64,000 nucleotides of DNA from assembly GCA_001804865.1 (NCBI GenBank), contig MHBK01000033.1, positions 140,970-204,969 of the forward strand, in the 5' to 3' direction. Numbering within the stretch: the first letter of the stretch is position 1; the number at the start of each line of letters is the position of its first letter. Made by a program: the position numbers and the translations under genes. The stretch comes from Lentisphaerae bacterium GWF2_57_35. Its GTDB lineage: Bacteria > Verrucomicrobiota > Kiritimatiellia > CAIQIC01 > GWF2-57-35. This document shows, in pieces, positions 1-8,924 of the stretch. The notes beneath the pieces are model-generated. The model saw only the letters and a program-made list of their open reading frames with translations, was not told the origin of the DNA and made no database searches.

Positions 1-1570
1 GAATCGTGAGCTTGGTTAACGAGGTCAGGGAGGTCGCACACATGAACGACATGGGGATGAGCACAAAGACGGTTTTTCGGCCTTCCTGCTTCAACCAGGT
101 ATAGACGACCAGCAACGCCAGTGCGGCCATCAATTGATTCGTGGCGCCAAACGCAGGCCAGATGGCCTTCCACACCGGCATCAGAACGCCGCCCGCGCCG
201 GGAATTTCTCGAAAGACCGTCAGCGCCGGGATCAGAAGCGTGGCCGCCGTGCCGATGTAGCGAGCCAGCGCTCCGCGAATGTTGAAAATTTCCTCGAAGA
301 TGAATCGGGAAAGCCGGGTGCAGGTATCCAGCGTTGTGAGTAAAAACGTGCTCACGGCCAGCAGCGCAAAGGTGGATGCCATGTGGGGGGGGACGCCCAG
401 AATTTCAACAAAGCGTCCGAAGCCTTGAGCGAACAGCGCCACCGGTTGCCCGCTGGAACCTTTGGACAGGATCATGACGGTCGCCAGCGCAATGACCGCC
501 AAAACAGCTTCGACCAGCATGCTGCCGTATCCGATAAGGCGGGCTGACGATTCCGACTTCAGTTGCTTGGAGGTCGTGCCCGACGCCACAATCGAGTGGA
601 AGCCGCTGACGGCGCCGCAGGCGACCGTGACGAACAACGCGGGAAAGATGAAGCCGAGTTGTGCATCGCTCCAAGCAATAAAGAAGGGGTATTGGATCGG
701 CGCCGTTCCATGAAAGCCGGTGATGACAATCCCAAGGCCGCCTGCCAGGAGAGAGCTGTAGAGCAGAAAGGAAGATAGGTAATCCCGGGGCTGCAAAAGC
801 ACCCAGACGGGAAGCACTGAGGCGACAAAACAGTAGATCAGCAGGACGGCTTTCCAAGTGTTGGTCGGGGAGCCCCAAAGAACGGGGAATCGTTCGCCGC
901 AAAGAGGCATGAGGTTGCCCAACCACAGGGCGGCGAAAACCAGAGGAATAAAGATCAACGAGGCTTTCAGCACGGAAACCTTGAAGCGATAAACGCACAG
1001 ACCGAACAGAACGGCCAGCACGATGTACCCCATCGAAGCCGTGGCCACCGCGCCGCCCTGGCGAAGCTGGCTTTGGGCGGTTGCCGAGGCGGGATTCACA
1101 TGGGGCGCATAGCTCAGCGCCGTCAAATCGAGAAAGACCATCAGCACGTAAATCAGCGTGAACCAGATGAAGATTAGAAACATGTAGTAGGCCAGGGGAG
1201 ATAACAACTCCCGGCAGAGTTCTCCGACGGAGCGCGCCCGGTGGCGAATGCTGGCGACCAGCGCGGTGAAATCGTGCGTGCCGCCAATGAAGAGGGCGCC
1301 GAGGACGATCCAAAGCAGAGCGGGCCCCCAGCCGAAGGCCAATCCGGCGATGATCGGCCCCACGATCGGTCCCGCGCCGGCAATGGAACTGAAGTGATGT
1401 CCAAAAAGAACCGAATTGGCCGTAGGAACGTAGTCGACGCCGTCGCAAACGATATGGGCCGGCGTGGTGCGTCCGTCATGAACGTCGAGCCGGCGCTCGA
1501 TGAAGCGTCCATAGAAGACATATCCCAAACCCAGGATCACGCAGCAGACAATAAAAAGCAGAGCTAACAT
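1..1570 (-). CDS. cstA: Carbon starvation protein CstA (3' end beyond window)
   Basis: CstA is an inner-membrane transporter linked to peptide or pyruvate uptake during carbon starvation. The start codon is at 1570 and the frame stays open to base 1, giving about 523 residues of an incomplete protein. It is highly hydrophobic with many membrane segments. Residues 45-60 read VDYVPTANSVLFGHHF and are followed by an SSIAGAGPIVGP stretch, the most conserved signature of the family. A later segment with HSIVASGTTSKQLKSE is also typical. A good ribosome binding site (AAGGAG) lies 8 bases before the start. The gene is divergent from the pseudopilin genes to its right. Family assignment is secure. 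The substrate is not shown by the sequence. Confidence 0.93.
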   Translation of the reverse strand, partial: MLALLFIVCCVILGLGYVFYGRFIERRLDVHDGRTTPAHIVCDGVDYVPTANSVLFGHHFSSIAGAGPIVGPIIAGLAFGWGPALLWIVLGALFIGGTHDFTALVASIRHRARSVGELCRELLSPLAYYMFLIFIWFTLIYVLMVFLDLTALSYAPHVNPASATAQSQLRQGGAVATASMGYIVLAVLFGLCVYRFKVSVLKASLIFIPLVFAALWLGNLMPLCGERFPVLWGSPTNTWKAVLLIYCFVASVLPVWVLLQPRDYLSSFLLYSSLLAGGLGIVITGFHGTAPIQYPFFIAWSDAQLGFIFPALFVTVACGAVSGFHSIVASGTTSKQLKSESSARLIGYGSMLVEAVLAVIALATVMILSKGSSGQPVALFAQGFGRFVEILGVPPHMASTFALLAVSTFLLTTLDTCTRLSRFIFEEIFNIRGALARYIGTAATLLIPALTVFREIPGAGGVLMPVWKAIWPAFGATNQLMAALALLVVYTWLKQEGRKTVFVLIPMSFMCATSLTSLTKLTI

Positions 1571-1713
1571 GAATGAACTCCTTCAAAGCGGGAAAATGTA
1601 TCACATTGCTTAATTGAGGCAAGGATGATAACGTGGGCTTCAAGCTCGACGATTGGACTTCTAAGGCGTACATAAAGACGCCTGCGAACGCCAGAAGCCC
1701 CGGAGTAACCATC

Positions 1714-2343
1714 ATGAAAAAAAACGGATTTACGCTGATCGAATTGCTGGTCGTCATCGGGATTATCTTTTTATTGATGGCCTTGCTTTTCCCTGCTTTG
1801 TCGGTCGTGGAAGACAAGGCCAATCGAACCAAGTGCCTGAATAATTTAAAGCAAATTGCCGTCGGCGCCGTCAGTCAGTTTGGGGAGTTGGGCGATCGGA
1901 TGCCGTATCGGGGGGCTGATGACCATGCCTATGGTTATGCGGCAAAGCAACTGCTTCCTTATGTAAAAAACGTGAAAGAAGTCTTCAAATGTCCGGCCAA
2001 CGAAGGAAACACGGATGCCGCCATGCTCATAGAGGGTACCGTTTATTCCGATTATGAGATCAATAGTTATATGTGCGCATTTGGAACGGACGCCAAAGCG
2101 GCACGCCGGCAAAATGGAATAACCGATCATTCCGTGGCGGCTTATGCCTATGACCATCCTTATTTGCCGGAGACCTCTAGCAGCACCGCTGCCGACATTT
2201 CTCCTCATCGCGGCGGCGCCAATGTGGCCTATTTAGATGGGCATGCGGCCTTTTTGCGCTTCGAAGATATGGGAACGGTAGGCGATGGCGGCAACGATGG
2301 TTCGGAGTTTTTCTTAAAAGGTCATATTTTTACCGACAATTAA
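1714..2343 (+). CDS. Type II secretion/type IV pseudopilin-like protein with H-x9-DG tail
   Basis: This 209-residue protein begins with a short positively charged leader and the prepilin methylation signature [14 protein letters not shown] at residues 5-18. Prepilin peptidase would cut after the Gly, leaving a hydrophobic helix. The C-terminal half contains [16 protein letters not shown], the H-x9-DG motif shared by the large pseudopilin (DUF1559-like) families of planctomycetes and verrucomicrobia. The ATG at 1714 is chosen rather than the in-frame ATG at 1633 because the leader must be short and GGAG lies just upstream. A second protein of the same kind follows at 2379, so the two probably form one transcription unit. 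Its partner secretion or pilus machine is not adjacent. Confidence 0.88.
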   Translation: MKKNGFTLIELLVVIGIIFLLMALLFPALSVVEDKANRTKCLNNLKQIAVGAVSQFGELGDRMPYRGADDHAYGYAAKQLLPYVKNVKEVFKCPANEGNTDAAMLIEGTVYSDYEINSYMCAFGTDAKAARRQNGITDHSVAAYAYDHPYLPETSSSTAADISPHRGGANVAYLDGHAAFLRFEDMGTVGDGGNDGSEFFLKGHIFTDN

Positions 2344-2378
2344 GCTTTGTAAGGTATTTCACGCAGAAAGATATTGTT

Positions 2379-2975
2379 ATGAACCGTAAAGCATTTACTT
2401 TAATCGAGTTGCTTGTCGTCATTGCCATCATCGCCATTCTGGCGGCGATTGTGACGCCGGGGCTCTCCAGAGTCCGGCAGAAGGCCGACACCGCCAAGTG
2501 CGCCAACAACCTGAAACAAATCGGATTTGCCGTGAAATCCTACTTGCTGGATCACGACAATCGATTTCCTACGAATACGGCCCGGTTTAATTATGGGCAA
2601 CTCGTCACGAATTACCTGCCCTATTTGGATAACGAATACAGTCTTTGCCGTTGTCCGGCGCAGAAGGACAATCTTTTGAATGTCGGCGCTTATGCCGTCC
2701 AGGTGGCCATTCCCAACAGTGGCGCGTGGATCTCCTACGAATTTAACCAAGCGCAATTGGGAAGACGCTTTGTTCCTAATTTTATTACCGAACCTATGCG
2801 GTGCGCTTATGTTTACGATTATCCATACAATCTGGTCAATGATGCCGCGTATCTGCCCCATGTTGGCGGCATGAACGTGCTCTATCTGGACTGGCATGTC
2901 GCCTGGCTGTCCGTCAGCGAATATACGCAAGGAACTCCGCCGGTGGACTTCTATTCGATCGGCTACAGAAGATAA
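2379..2975 (+). CDS. Pseudopilin-like protein with prepilin leader
   Basis: A 198-residue protein with leader MNRK followed by [19 protein letters not shown], a classic prepilin N-terminus with Glu at mature position 5. The C-terminal [18 protein letters not shown] is a variant of the H-x9-DG motif in which Gly is replaced by Trp. It lies 35 bases after the upstream pseudopilin and resembles it in overall layout (an ANNLKQIG segment after the hydrophobic helix and a CPAQ segment in the middle), so the pair probably arose by duplication. The expected role is as a minor pseudopilin or secreted pilin-like protein exported by a type II secretion or type IV pilus system. Specific function is unknown. 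Confidence 0.88.
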   Translation: MNRKAFTLIELLVVIAIIAILAAIVTPGLSRVRQKADTAKCANNLKQIGFAVKSYLLDHDNRFPTNTARFNYGQLVTNYLPYLDNEYSLCRCPAQKDNLLNVGAYAVQVAIPNSGAWISYEFNQAQLGRRFVPNFITEPMRCAYVYDYPYNLVNDAAYLPHVGGMNVLYLDWHVAWLSVSEYTQGTPPVDFYSIGYRR

Positions 2976-2993
2976 CCCGGCGAGCCCTCAACC

Positions 2994-3048
2994 TTCTTGA
3001 ACTTCTTGGCCTTTAGACTTTGGCCTTTGGACCTCCCCCCCAAGACTC
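2994..3048 (+). repeat. Short TTTAGACTTTGG/TTTGGACC low-complexity tract
   Basis: The spacer after the second pseudopilin holds a degenerate tract (TTTAGACTTTGG, CCTTTGGACC) of the same type as the longer TTGGAC arrays at 54448, 60884 and 61542. The rest of the spacer to 3128 shows no gene, only the ribosome binding site GGAGG before the next gene. Confidence 0.6.
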
Positions 3049-3128
3049 GTCGCTTGGTTCCGCTTCTGCTTGATTCATCTCGCCGGACCCCGTACCCTGT
3101 GCGCACTAAATTTGGAGGAAAATAGAAA

Positions 3129-4292
3129 ATGGCTAACGAATTGGCTTTTGCATTGATCAACCCGTACACGATCGCGAAATCCCGGACGGGCGGGGTGATT
3201 GGACGTTTTATCAGCCGGACGGGGCTCGAAATGGTCGACGCCCGGATGTTCGGTCCGAGTGCCGAACTCGCGCAAAGTTATGCGGAGTTGCTGCGCCAAG
3301 ACCCGGACATCGATCCGTTTGTGCGCAACATGCTGGCGGATTATGTCCTGCGTTGTTACTCTCCCGATCCGAAAACCGGCCGCCGCCGCCGCGTCATGAT
3401 GCTGTTGTTCGAGGGACCCGACGCGATCCAGAAGATCAAGGATGTAGCCGGGCCGATCACCCGCAACATGGAATCCGGCGAAACCATTCGCGACACCTAC
3501 GGCGATTTTCTCGTAGGCGACCAGGGCGAAATCCGTTACATCGAGCCGGCGGTCTTCATCGGTCCCACGCCGAAAGCTGTCGAAAACACCCTGAAACTCT
3601 GGGCCAGCTTCAGCGACAAGGATGGGGGTCTCGTCACCGACGCGCTGGAGTTGAACGATTCCGCCGACCTTCAGAAGACCCTGGTCATTATCAAGCCGGA
3701 CAACTTCCGTTTTCCCAGCGCCCGGCCGGGTACCATTATCGACTTGTTCTCGCGTTCGGGGCTGCGAATCGTTGGGGCGAAAGTCCACCGCATGACCGTG
3801 GCGGAAGCCGAGGAATTCTATGGCCCGGTGCGCGAAGTCTTGCGCGAAAAACTTAAAGGCAAAGTCGCCGAACGTTCCTGGAAGCTGCTGACCGAGGAAC
3901 TGAAGATGGAGTTGCCCGAGACGGTGAAAACGCAACTGGGCGATTTGCTGGGGCCGCTGTACGGCGACAATCAATTTTATCAAATCGTGCAGTTCATGAC
4001 CGGATGCTGGGGCGCCGGCCTATTGCCGGAAGAAAAAACCAAGCCCGGCAAGGAACGCTGCCTGATCCTGATTTATGCAGGGCTCGATGCCGTGAACAAG
4101 ATTCGCAACATCCTCGGCCCGACCGACCCGAGCAAGGCGCAGCCCGGCTCCGTGCGCAGGGAATTCGGACAGGACATCATGGTCAACGCCGCTCACGCCT
4201 CGGACTCGCCCGAGAATGCGGTTCGCGAAATGCGGATCGTCAAGGCCGACCAAAGCCGGCTTAAGGAATGGATAGCCAAGTACTACTCTTAA
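3129..4292 (+). CDS. Tandem nucleoside diphosphate kinase-like protein
   Basis: This 387-residue protein is two NDK-like domains in tandem. The C-terminal domain (about 183-375) keeps the family plan: KTLVIIKPDNFRF at the start, GPTDPSKAQPGSVRREFG matching the GATNPxxAxPGTIRxxFG segment, then NAAHASDSPENAVREM, so the phosphate-accepting His is present at 356. The N-terminal domain (about 5-170) starts with LAFALINPYTIAKSRTGGVIG and has a matching GPITRNMESGETIRDTYGDF segment, but its equivalent active-site stretch is RYIEPAVFIGPTPKAV and lacks the His. The usual bacterial enzyme is about 140 residues, so both domains carry insertions. NDKs move phosphate between nucleoside di- and triphosphates, but whether this double form is an active kinase is unclear. 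Confidence 0.82.
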   Translation: MANELAFALINPYTIAKSRTGGVIGRFISRTGLEMVDARMFGPSAELAQSYAELLRQDPDIDPFVRNMLADYVLRCYSPDPKTGRRRRVMMLLFEGPDAIQKIKDVAGPITRNMESGETIRDTYGDFLVGDQGEIRYIEPAVFIGPTPKAVENTLKLWASFSDKDGGLVTDALELNDSADLQKTLVIIKPDNFRFPSARPGTIIDLFSRSGLRIVGAKVHRMTVAEAEEFYGPVREVLREKLKGKVAERSWKLLTEELKMELPETVKTQLGDLLGPLYGDNQFYQIVQFMTGCWGAGLLPEEKTKPGKERCLILIYAGLDAVNKIRNILGPTDPSKAQPGSVRREFGQDIMVNAAHASDSPENAVREMRIVKADQSRLKEWIAKYYS

Positions 4293-4315
4293 TCAGGAAT
4301 GTAAGGAGGCAACTT

Positions 4316-5521
4316 ATGTTATACGCAAATCTAACGCCGGCGCCCGCGGATTCGATTCTGGGGCTGACCGAAGCTTATAAAAAAGACGTCAACCCGAAAA
4401 AGGTCAATCTAGGCGTAGGCGTTTACATGGACGAACGGGGACGGACCCCGATTCTGCAAGCGGTCAAAAAGGCGGAGAAGATCCTGTTGGATACGCAGGA
4501 CACCAAAACTTATCTGCCGATCGCCGGGGCGCCCGAATATGGGCAGGTCGTTCAGGAGCTTTTGTTCGGCGCCGACTCCGTGAAGAAAGACGGCGGCCGC
4601 ATGCGGACGGCTCACACGCCCGGCGGCACCGGCGGGCTGCGCATCGGCGCGGAGTTTCTGCGAAAAGTGGCCCCGAAGGCTACGGTTTGGCTTAGCTCGC
4701 CGACTTGGGCGAACCACAAGGGCATCTTCGCGGCCGCAGGCTTCAAGACGTCGGATTATCCATATTACGATCCGGCCTCGCATGGGATTGATTTTAGCGG
4801 GTTGACCGCCTGCCTGGATAAAATTCCGGAAGGCGACATCGTCCTGCTGCATGTCTGCTGTCATAATCCTACCGGAGTGGATTTGTCTGCGGAACAGTGG
4901 AGCGAGGTCATACGGATCGCACAAGCCCGCCGCTGGATTCCGTTCCTGGACTTTGCCTATCAGGGGTTCGGGGTAGGGGTGGAGGAGGACGGCGCGATTC
5001 TCAAGCCTCTTCTGGCCACCGGACTGGAGTTCTTTATCTCCAGTTCCTTCTCGAAAAACTTTGGATTGTACCAGGAGCGCGTCGGCGCCCTGACCCTCGT
5101 GGCCGGCGACACGGCGGCCGTGGAAGCGGCGTTCAGCCATGTCAAAGCGACGATTCGCGTCGTGTATTCCAATCCCTCGGCGCATGGGGGCGCCATTGTG
5201 ACCACCATCCTGCGGGATGATGCCTTGCGCTCGTTGTGGCGGTCGGAGTTGGATGCGATGCGGGAACGAATCGCCGCGGTGCGCAAAGACTTTGTCGGAC
5301 AGTTGCATGCGCGCGGCGCCTCGATGGACTTTTCGTATATCGAAAAGCAAAAGGGCATGTTTTCGTTCAGCGGGTTGAGCGACGCCCAAGTACAGTATTT
5401 GAGAGACAAAAAAGGCATCTACATGGTGGCCGGCGGCCGCATCAATGTGGCAGGAATTTTGCCGAACAACATCGGATACCTCTGCGAGAGCGTTCAGGAA
5501 GCGCTGCAGCAGGCTCACTAA
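4316..5521 (+). CDS. Aspartate/aromatic aminotransferase (class I, AspC/TyrB-type)
   Basis: A 401-residue pyridoxal-phosphate enzyme that transfers the amino group of aspartate or aromatic amino acids to 2-oxoglutarate. The PLP-binding Lys is at 247 within SSSFSKNFGLYQERVG, HNPTGVDL is at 183-190, and GGRINVAGI near the C-terminus holds the Arg that binds the substrate carboxylate. These motifs and the length match the E. coli AspC/TyrB subgroup rather than the shorter archaeal-like subgroup. The ATG at 4316 is used because GGAGG lies seven bases upstream. The longer frame from 4268 overlaps the preceding gene and adds nothing conserved. The spacing of 23 bases suggests cotranscription with the NDK-like gene. 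Specificity (aspartate or tyrosine) cannot be decided. Confidence 0.92.
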   Translation: MLYANLTPAPADSILGLTEAYKKDVNPKKVNLGVGVYMDERGRTPILQAVKKAEKILLDTQDTKTYLPIAGAPEYGQVVQELLFGADSVKKDGGRMRTAHTPGGTGGLRIGAEFLRKVAPKATVWLSSPTWANHKGIFAAAGFKTSDYPYYDPASHGIDFSGLTACLDKIPEGDIVLLHVCCHNPTGVDLSAEQWSEVIRIAQARRWIPFLDFAYQGFGVGVEEDGAILKPLLATGLEFFISSSFSKNFGLYQERVGALTLVAGDTAAVEAAFSHVKATIRVVYSNPSAHGGAIVTTILRDDALRSLWRSELDAMRERIAAVRKDFVGQLHARGASMDFSYIEKQKGMFSFSGLSDAQVQYLRDKKGIYMVAGGRINVAGILPNNIGYLCESVQEALQQAH

Positions 5522-5540
5522 AAAGAAGGCGCCGGGCGAT

Positions 5541-7775
5541 ATGGCTTCCGGAACTTCCAACCGCGGCAACGAAGCTCTCGAAACGCTGGAAGGCCTGGTC
5601 GAGCGGGTGACCTTTCACAGCGACGAGTCGGGCTTTTGCGTATTGAAAGTAAAAGCCCGGGGACACCGGGAGCTGGTGTCGGTCGTCGGGACGCTGCCCA
5701 GCGTCAATGCCGGGGAGTGGTTGAAAGCGTCCGGGCGCTGGATGATCGATAAAACGCATGGGCGGCAGTTCAAAGCCGAACACATCGAAGTGATGCCGCC
5801 CGATTCGATCGAGGGCATCGAGAAATATCTGGGCTCGGGTTTGATCAAGGGAATCGGTCCGCATTATGCCGCCCGCTTGGTGAAGTCCTTCGGCAAGGAA
5901 ATCTTCGACGTCATCGAAACCCGTTCGGCCTTGTTGCTGCGGGTCGAAGGCATCGGGGAAGTCCGCAAGACCCGCATCAAAGCATCCTGGAACGAGCAGA
6001 AATCGGTGCGTGCGATCATGACGTTTCTGATGTCCTACGGAGTCAGTACGTCCAAGGCTTTTCGTATTTACAAGATGTACGGAGAGCAGGCGATCGAAAA
6101 GGTGCGGCTCGATCCCTATTGCCTCGCGCGCGACATCCACGGCATCGGATTCAAGACCGCCGACCAAATCGCGGAGCGGCTGGGCATCGCCAAGGATTCC
6201 GACCTGCGCGCCCGCGCGGGCGTGTCGTTTGTCTTGCAGGAACTGGCCGACCAAGGGCATTGCGCCTTTCCCCAAGAGCAGTTGACGGAGCGCACGGCCG
6301 CGATGTTGGAGATCGATCCTCCGATCCTATCGCGAGCCATCCAATTCGAATTGAGCGAGGGCCGTCTGACGCAATCCGTCGTCGAGGGTCAAACGCTCAT
6401 CTACCTGGCCTCGCTGGACAGCGCCGAAAAGGAAGTGGCCGCGCGTTTGGTACGGCTGGCCAAAGGCGCTCATCCCTGCACGATTACCGATTTCGATGCC
6501 GCCGAGAATTGGGTGGAGCAGCAGTTGAAGATCCAGCTCGCGCCCGCCCAGAAGGAAGCGTTCCGGGCTTCGCTCCAGGCGAAGCTCATGGTGATCACCG
6601 GCGGGCCGGGTGTGGGAAAAACCACGCTGGTCAAGGCCATCATCCGGGTGCTGTGCGCGAAGAAACTCAAGGTCGTTTTATGCGCGCCGACCGGGCGCGC
6701 GGCGAAGCGCTTGTCGGAAGTCACCGGGCTTTCGGCCAGTACGATTCACCGCATGCTGGCCTTCGAACCGGGCAAGGGGACGTTTCGATTCCATCAGGGG
6801 AATACGCTGAGCGGCGACGTGTTCATCATCGACGAAACGAGCATGATCGATATTGTCCTGGCCTGCCAGTTGCTGCGGGCGATCCCGCCGCGCGCCGCCG
6901 TGGTCCTGGTGGGCGACGTGGACCAGTTGCCTTCGGTGGGGCCGGGCTGCGTCTTGCGCGACATCATCGACTCGGACGTCGTGCCCGTGAACCGGCTGAA
7001 CCAGGTGTTCCGGCAAGCGGCCGAAAGCGCGATCGTCACCAACGCGCACCGGATCAACGAAGGGGAAATGCCGGTCTTTCCGATGCCCGGCGACAAGACC
7101 GAGACCGATTGTTACTTCATCGAAGCCGAGGAACCGGAGGCGGCCGGCCAGAAGATTATCAAGCTGGTGCGCGATTCCCTGCCGTCAAAGTTTCGTTTTA
7201 ATCCCGTCCGCGACATTCAAGTGCTGACTCCGATGCAGAAAGGCGATCTTGGCGCGCGCAATCTGAATCAGTTATTGCAGCAGGCCTTGAATCCCAAGGG
7301 GCCTTTCGTGGAGCGTTACGGCTGGATCTTTCGCGCCGGCGACCGCGTGATGCAGATGGAAAACGATTACGACAAGGATGTGTTCAACGGCGATATCGGC
7401 TTTGTGGAGGAGATCGACGAGATGGAGCGGGAAATGACGGTGCGGTACGACGAGCGAGCCGTGGTTTACGATTTCCAGGAGCTCGACGAAGTGTCGCTGT
7501 CTTACGCCATTACCATCCATAAGAGCCAGGGCAGCGAGTATCCGTGCGTCATCATTCCGGTGCATACGCAACATTACATCATGCTGCAGCGGAACCTGAT
7601 TTATACCGCCCTGACCCGCGGGCGCCGGATGGTTGTGCTGGTGGGAACGCGCAAGGCGCTGGCCTTGGCCGTGCGGCATGTGGAAGCCTCGCGGCGCGTG
7701 ACCACGCTGAAAGAACGATTGACCGAGATCGCGCGCCGGGAAGAGTCCCGCCAGCCTTTGCCGTTCGATTCGTAG
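5541..7775 (+). CDS. recD2: ATP-dependent DNA helicase, RecD2 type
   Basis: A 744-residue superfamily 1B helicase. The N-terminal region (LEGLVERVTFHSDESGFCVL) is the small domain that marks RecD2 and separates it from the RecD subunit of RecBCD. A helix-hairpin-helix region follows (GSGLIKGIGPHYAARLVKSF). Walker A is at 352-362 (ITGGPGVGKTT), Walker B FIIDETSMID near 428-437, and the late helicase motif ITIHKSQGSEYP and LIYTALTRGRR close the motor core. RecD2 unwinds DNA 5'-3' and works in repair outside RecBCD. The ATG at 5541 is chosen over 5445 because the upstream extension overlaps the aminotransferase gene and is not helicase-like. No recB or recC is visible nearby. Confidence 0.93.
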   Translation: MASGTSNRGNEALETLEGLVERVTFHSDESGFCVLKVKARGHRELVSVVGTLPSVNAGEWLKASGRWMIDKTHGRQFKAEHIEVMPPDSIEGIEKYLGSGLIKGIGPHYAARLVKSFGKEIFDVIETRSALLLRVEGIGEVRKTRIKASWNEQKSVRAIMTFLMSYGVSTSKAFRIYKMYGEQAIEKVRLDPYCLARDIHGIGFKTADQIAERLGIAKDSDLRARAGVSFVLQELADQGHCAFPQEQLTERTAAMLEIDPPILSRAIQFELSEGRLTQSVVEGQTLIYLASLDSAEKEVAARLVRLAKGAHPCTITDFDAAENWVEQQLKIQLAPAQKEAFRASLQAKLMVITGGPGVGKTTLVKAIIRVLCAKKLKVVLCAPTGRAAKRLSEVTGLSASTIHRMLAFEPGKGTFRFHQGNTLSGDVFIIDETSMIDIVLACQLLRAIPPRAAVVLVGDVDQLPSVGPGCVLRDIIDSDVVPVNRLNQVFRQAAESAIVTNAHRINEGEMPVFPMPGDKTETDCYFIEAEEPEAAGQKIIKLVRDSLPSKFRFNPVRDIQVLTPMQKGDLGARNLNQLLQQALNPKGPFVERYGWIFRAGDRVMQMENDYDKDVFNGDIGFVEEIDEMEREMTVRYDERAVVYDFQELDEVSLSYAITIHKSQGSEYPCVIIPVHTQHYIMLQRNLIYTALTRGRRMVVLVGTRKALALAVRHVEASRRVTTLKERLTEIARREESRQPLPFDS

Positions 7776-7792
7776 GAGGAGGGGAAAATACA

Positions 7793-8901
7793 TTGGCCAT
7801 AAAACAAGCCTGGAGCTTCTTCGGAATTTTACTCGGACTTGGAATTGCATGCTGTGCCGTCGGCAAAACGTGGGCCGAAACCGGAGTCGACCGATGAGGC
7901 CCTGATGAATCGGCTCAACCGTTGGGTCGCGACGGACGACTGGGATCGCATCAAGAAAACGGGTGTTCTTCGGGTGTTGGTGGCCTACAGCCAGTCGAAT
8001 TTCTTCATCGATAAAGGCGAGCATCGGGGTTTCGAATATGAGTTATTGAAGGGTTTCCCGGAATTCATTCAAAAGACAAAGAAGGGCGGTCCCGGTGAGT
8101 TTGTCCTCCTGTTTGTACCGGTTCCCTTTGAAGAACTACTGCCCGCCCTCCTGGAAGGGAAGGGGGATGTGGCCGCGGCGGGGTTGACCATCACCCCGGT
8201 GCGCCTGCAAAAAATTGCCTTCACGGAGCCTTACCTGAGGAATGTCGACGAAGTGACGATTGCCGCGCCGAACACGCCGCCGCCCAAAGCCCTGGAGGAT
8301 CTCCAGGGGCGGGAGATCTGCGTTCTGCCTTCCAGCAGCTTTGCTGAGCCGCATGAAGCAGTATAAGGGCTATCTGGAGAAATACAGCGCCCTATATCGT
8401 CTCGATTGGCTGGCCCTGGCCGCCCAGGCGTATCAAGAGTCGCGTTTCGATCATTCGCTGAAAAGTCCGGCCGGAGCCATCGGCATCATGCAGTTGCTGC
8501 CTCAGACGGCGGCCGGCAGTCCTATTTTCATTTCCGATATTCGATCTCCGGAAAACAATATTCGGGCCGGGGCGAAATATATGGCGTATTTACAGGAGTC
8601 GTGTTTCAACGACGTTGATCTTCCCCCGGAGATCCGGTGGGATTTCACGCTGGCTGCCTACAACATGGACCCCGGCCGCTTCGCCCAGCTACGGACGAAA
8701 GCCCGCTCCATGGGGATGGATCCCAACAAGTGGTTTGACAACATGGAATTCGTTGCGCTCAAGCATGTTGGCATGGAACCCGTGCGGTACGTCGGCAATA
8801 TCAACAAATACTACATTGCCTATCGCATGGCGATCGACAACCTCCAGCGCGAACAGGAGGGCATCGATCACATGCGCCAAGCGATCACGAATAAACCATG
8901 A
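7793..8901 (+). pseudogene. Degraded MltF-type lytic murein transglycosylase
   Basis: Three pieces of one family lie in order but in different frames. First, a TTG start at 7793 after a strong GGAGGAGGGG site begins a signal peptide (MAIKQAWSFFGILLGLGIAC) that runs into a stop at 7897. Second, another frame (about 7875-8366) encodes the first lobe of a periplasmic solute-binding domain (GVLRVLVAYSQSNFF, GLTITPVRLQKIAFTEPY, VLPSSSF) and stops. Third, a further frame from about 8340, with a possible internal ATG at 8353, encodes the catalytic lytic domain (DWLALAAQAYQESRFD with the catalytic Glu, then AIGIMQLLP, YNMDPGRFAQL). The second lobe of the binding domain, roughly a hundred residues, is missing. 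The intact family cuts peptidoglycan. Sequencing error could explain one frameshift but not the deletion. Confidence 0.8.
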
Positions 8902-8902
8902 C

Positions 8903-8922
8903 CCAGCCGCGAGCCCGGCTGG
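8903..8922. terminator. Hairpin between convergent genes
   Basis: A perfect 7-bp stem (CCAGCCG and CGGCTGG) with a 6-base loop sits between the convergent transglycosylase remnant and the fibre gene. There is no T-run on either strand, so it may act as a bidirectional barrier rather than a classic intrinsic terminator. Confidence 0.45.
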
Positions 8923-8924
8923 AA

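Noticed and set aside
405..1448. 347-residue minus-strand ORF
   Set aside because: Out-of-frame shadow of cstA, whose correct frame begins at 1570.
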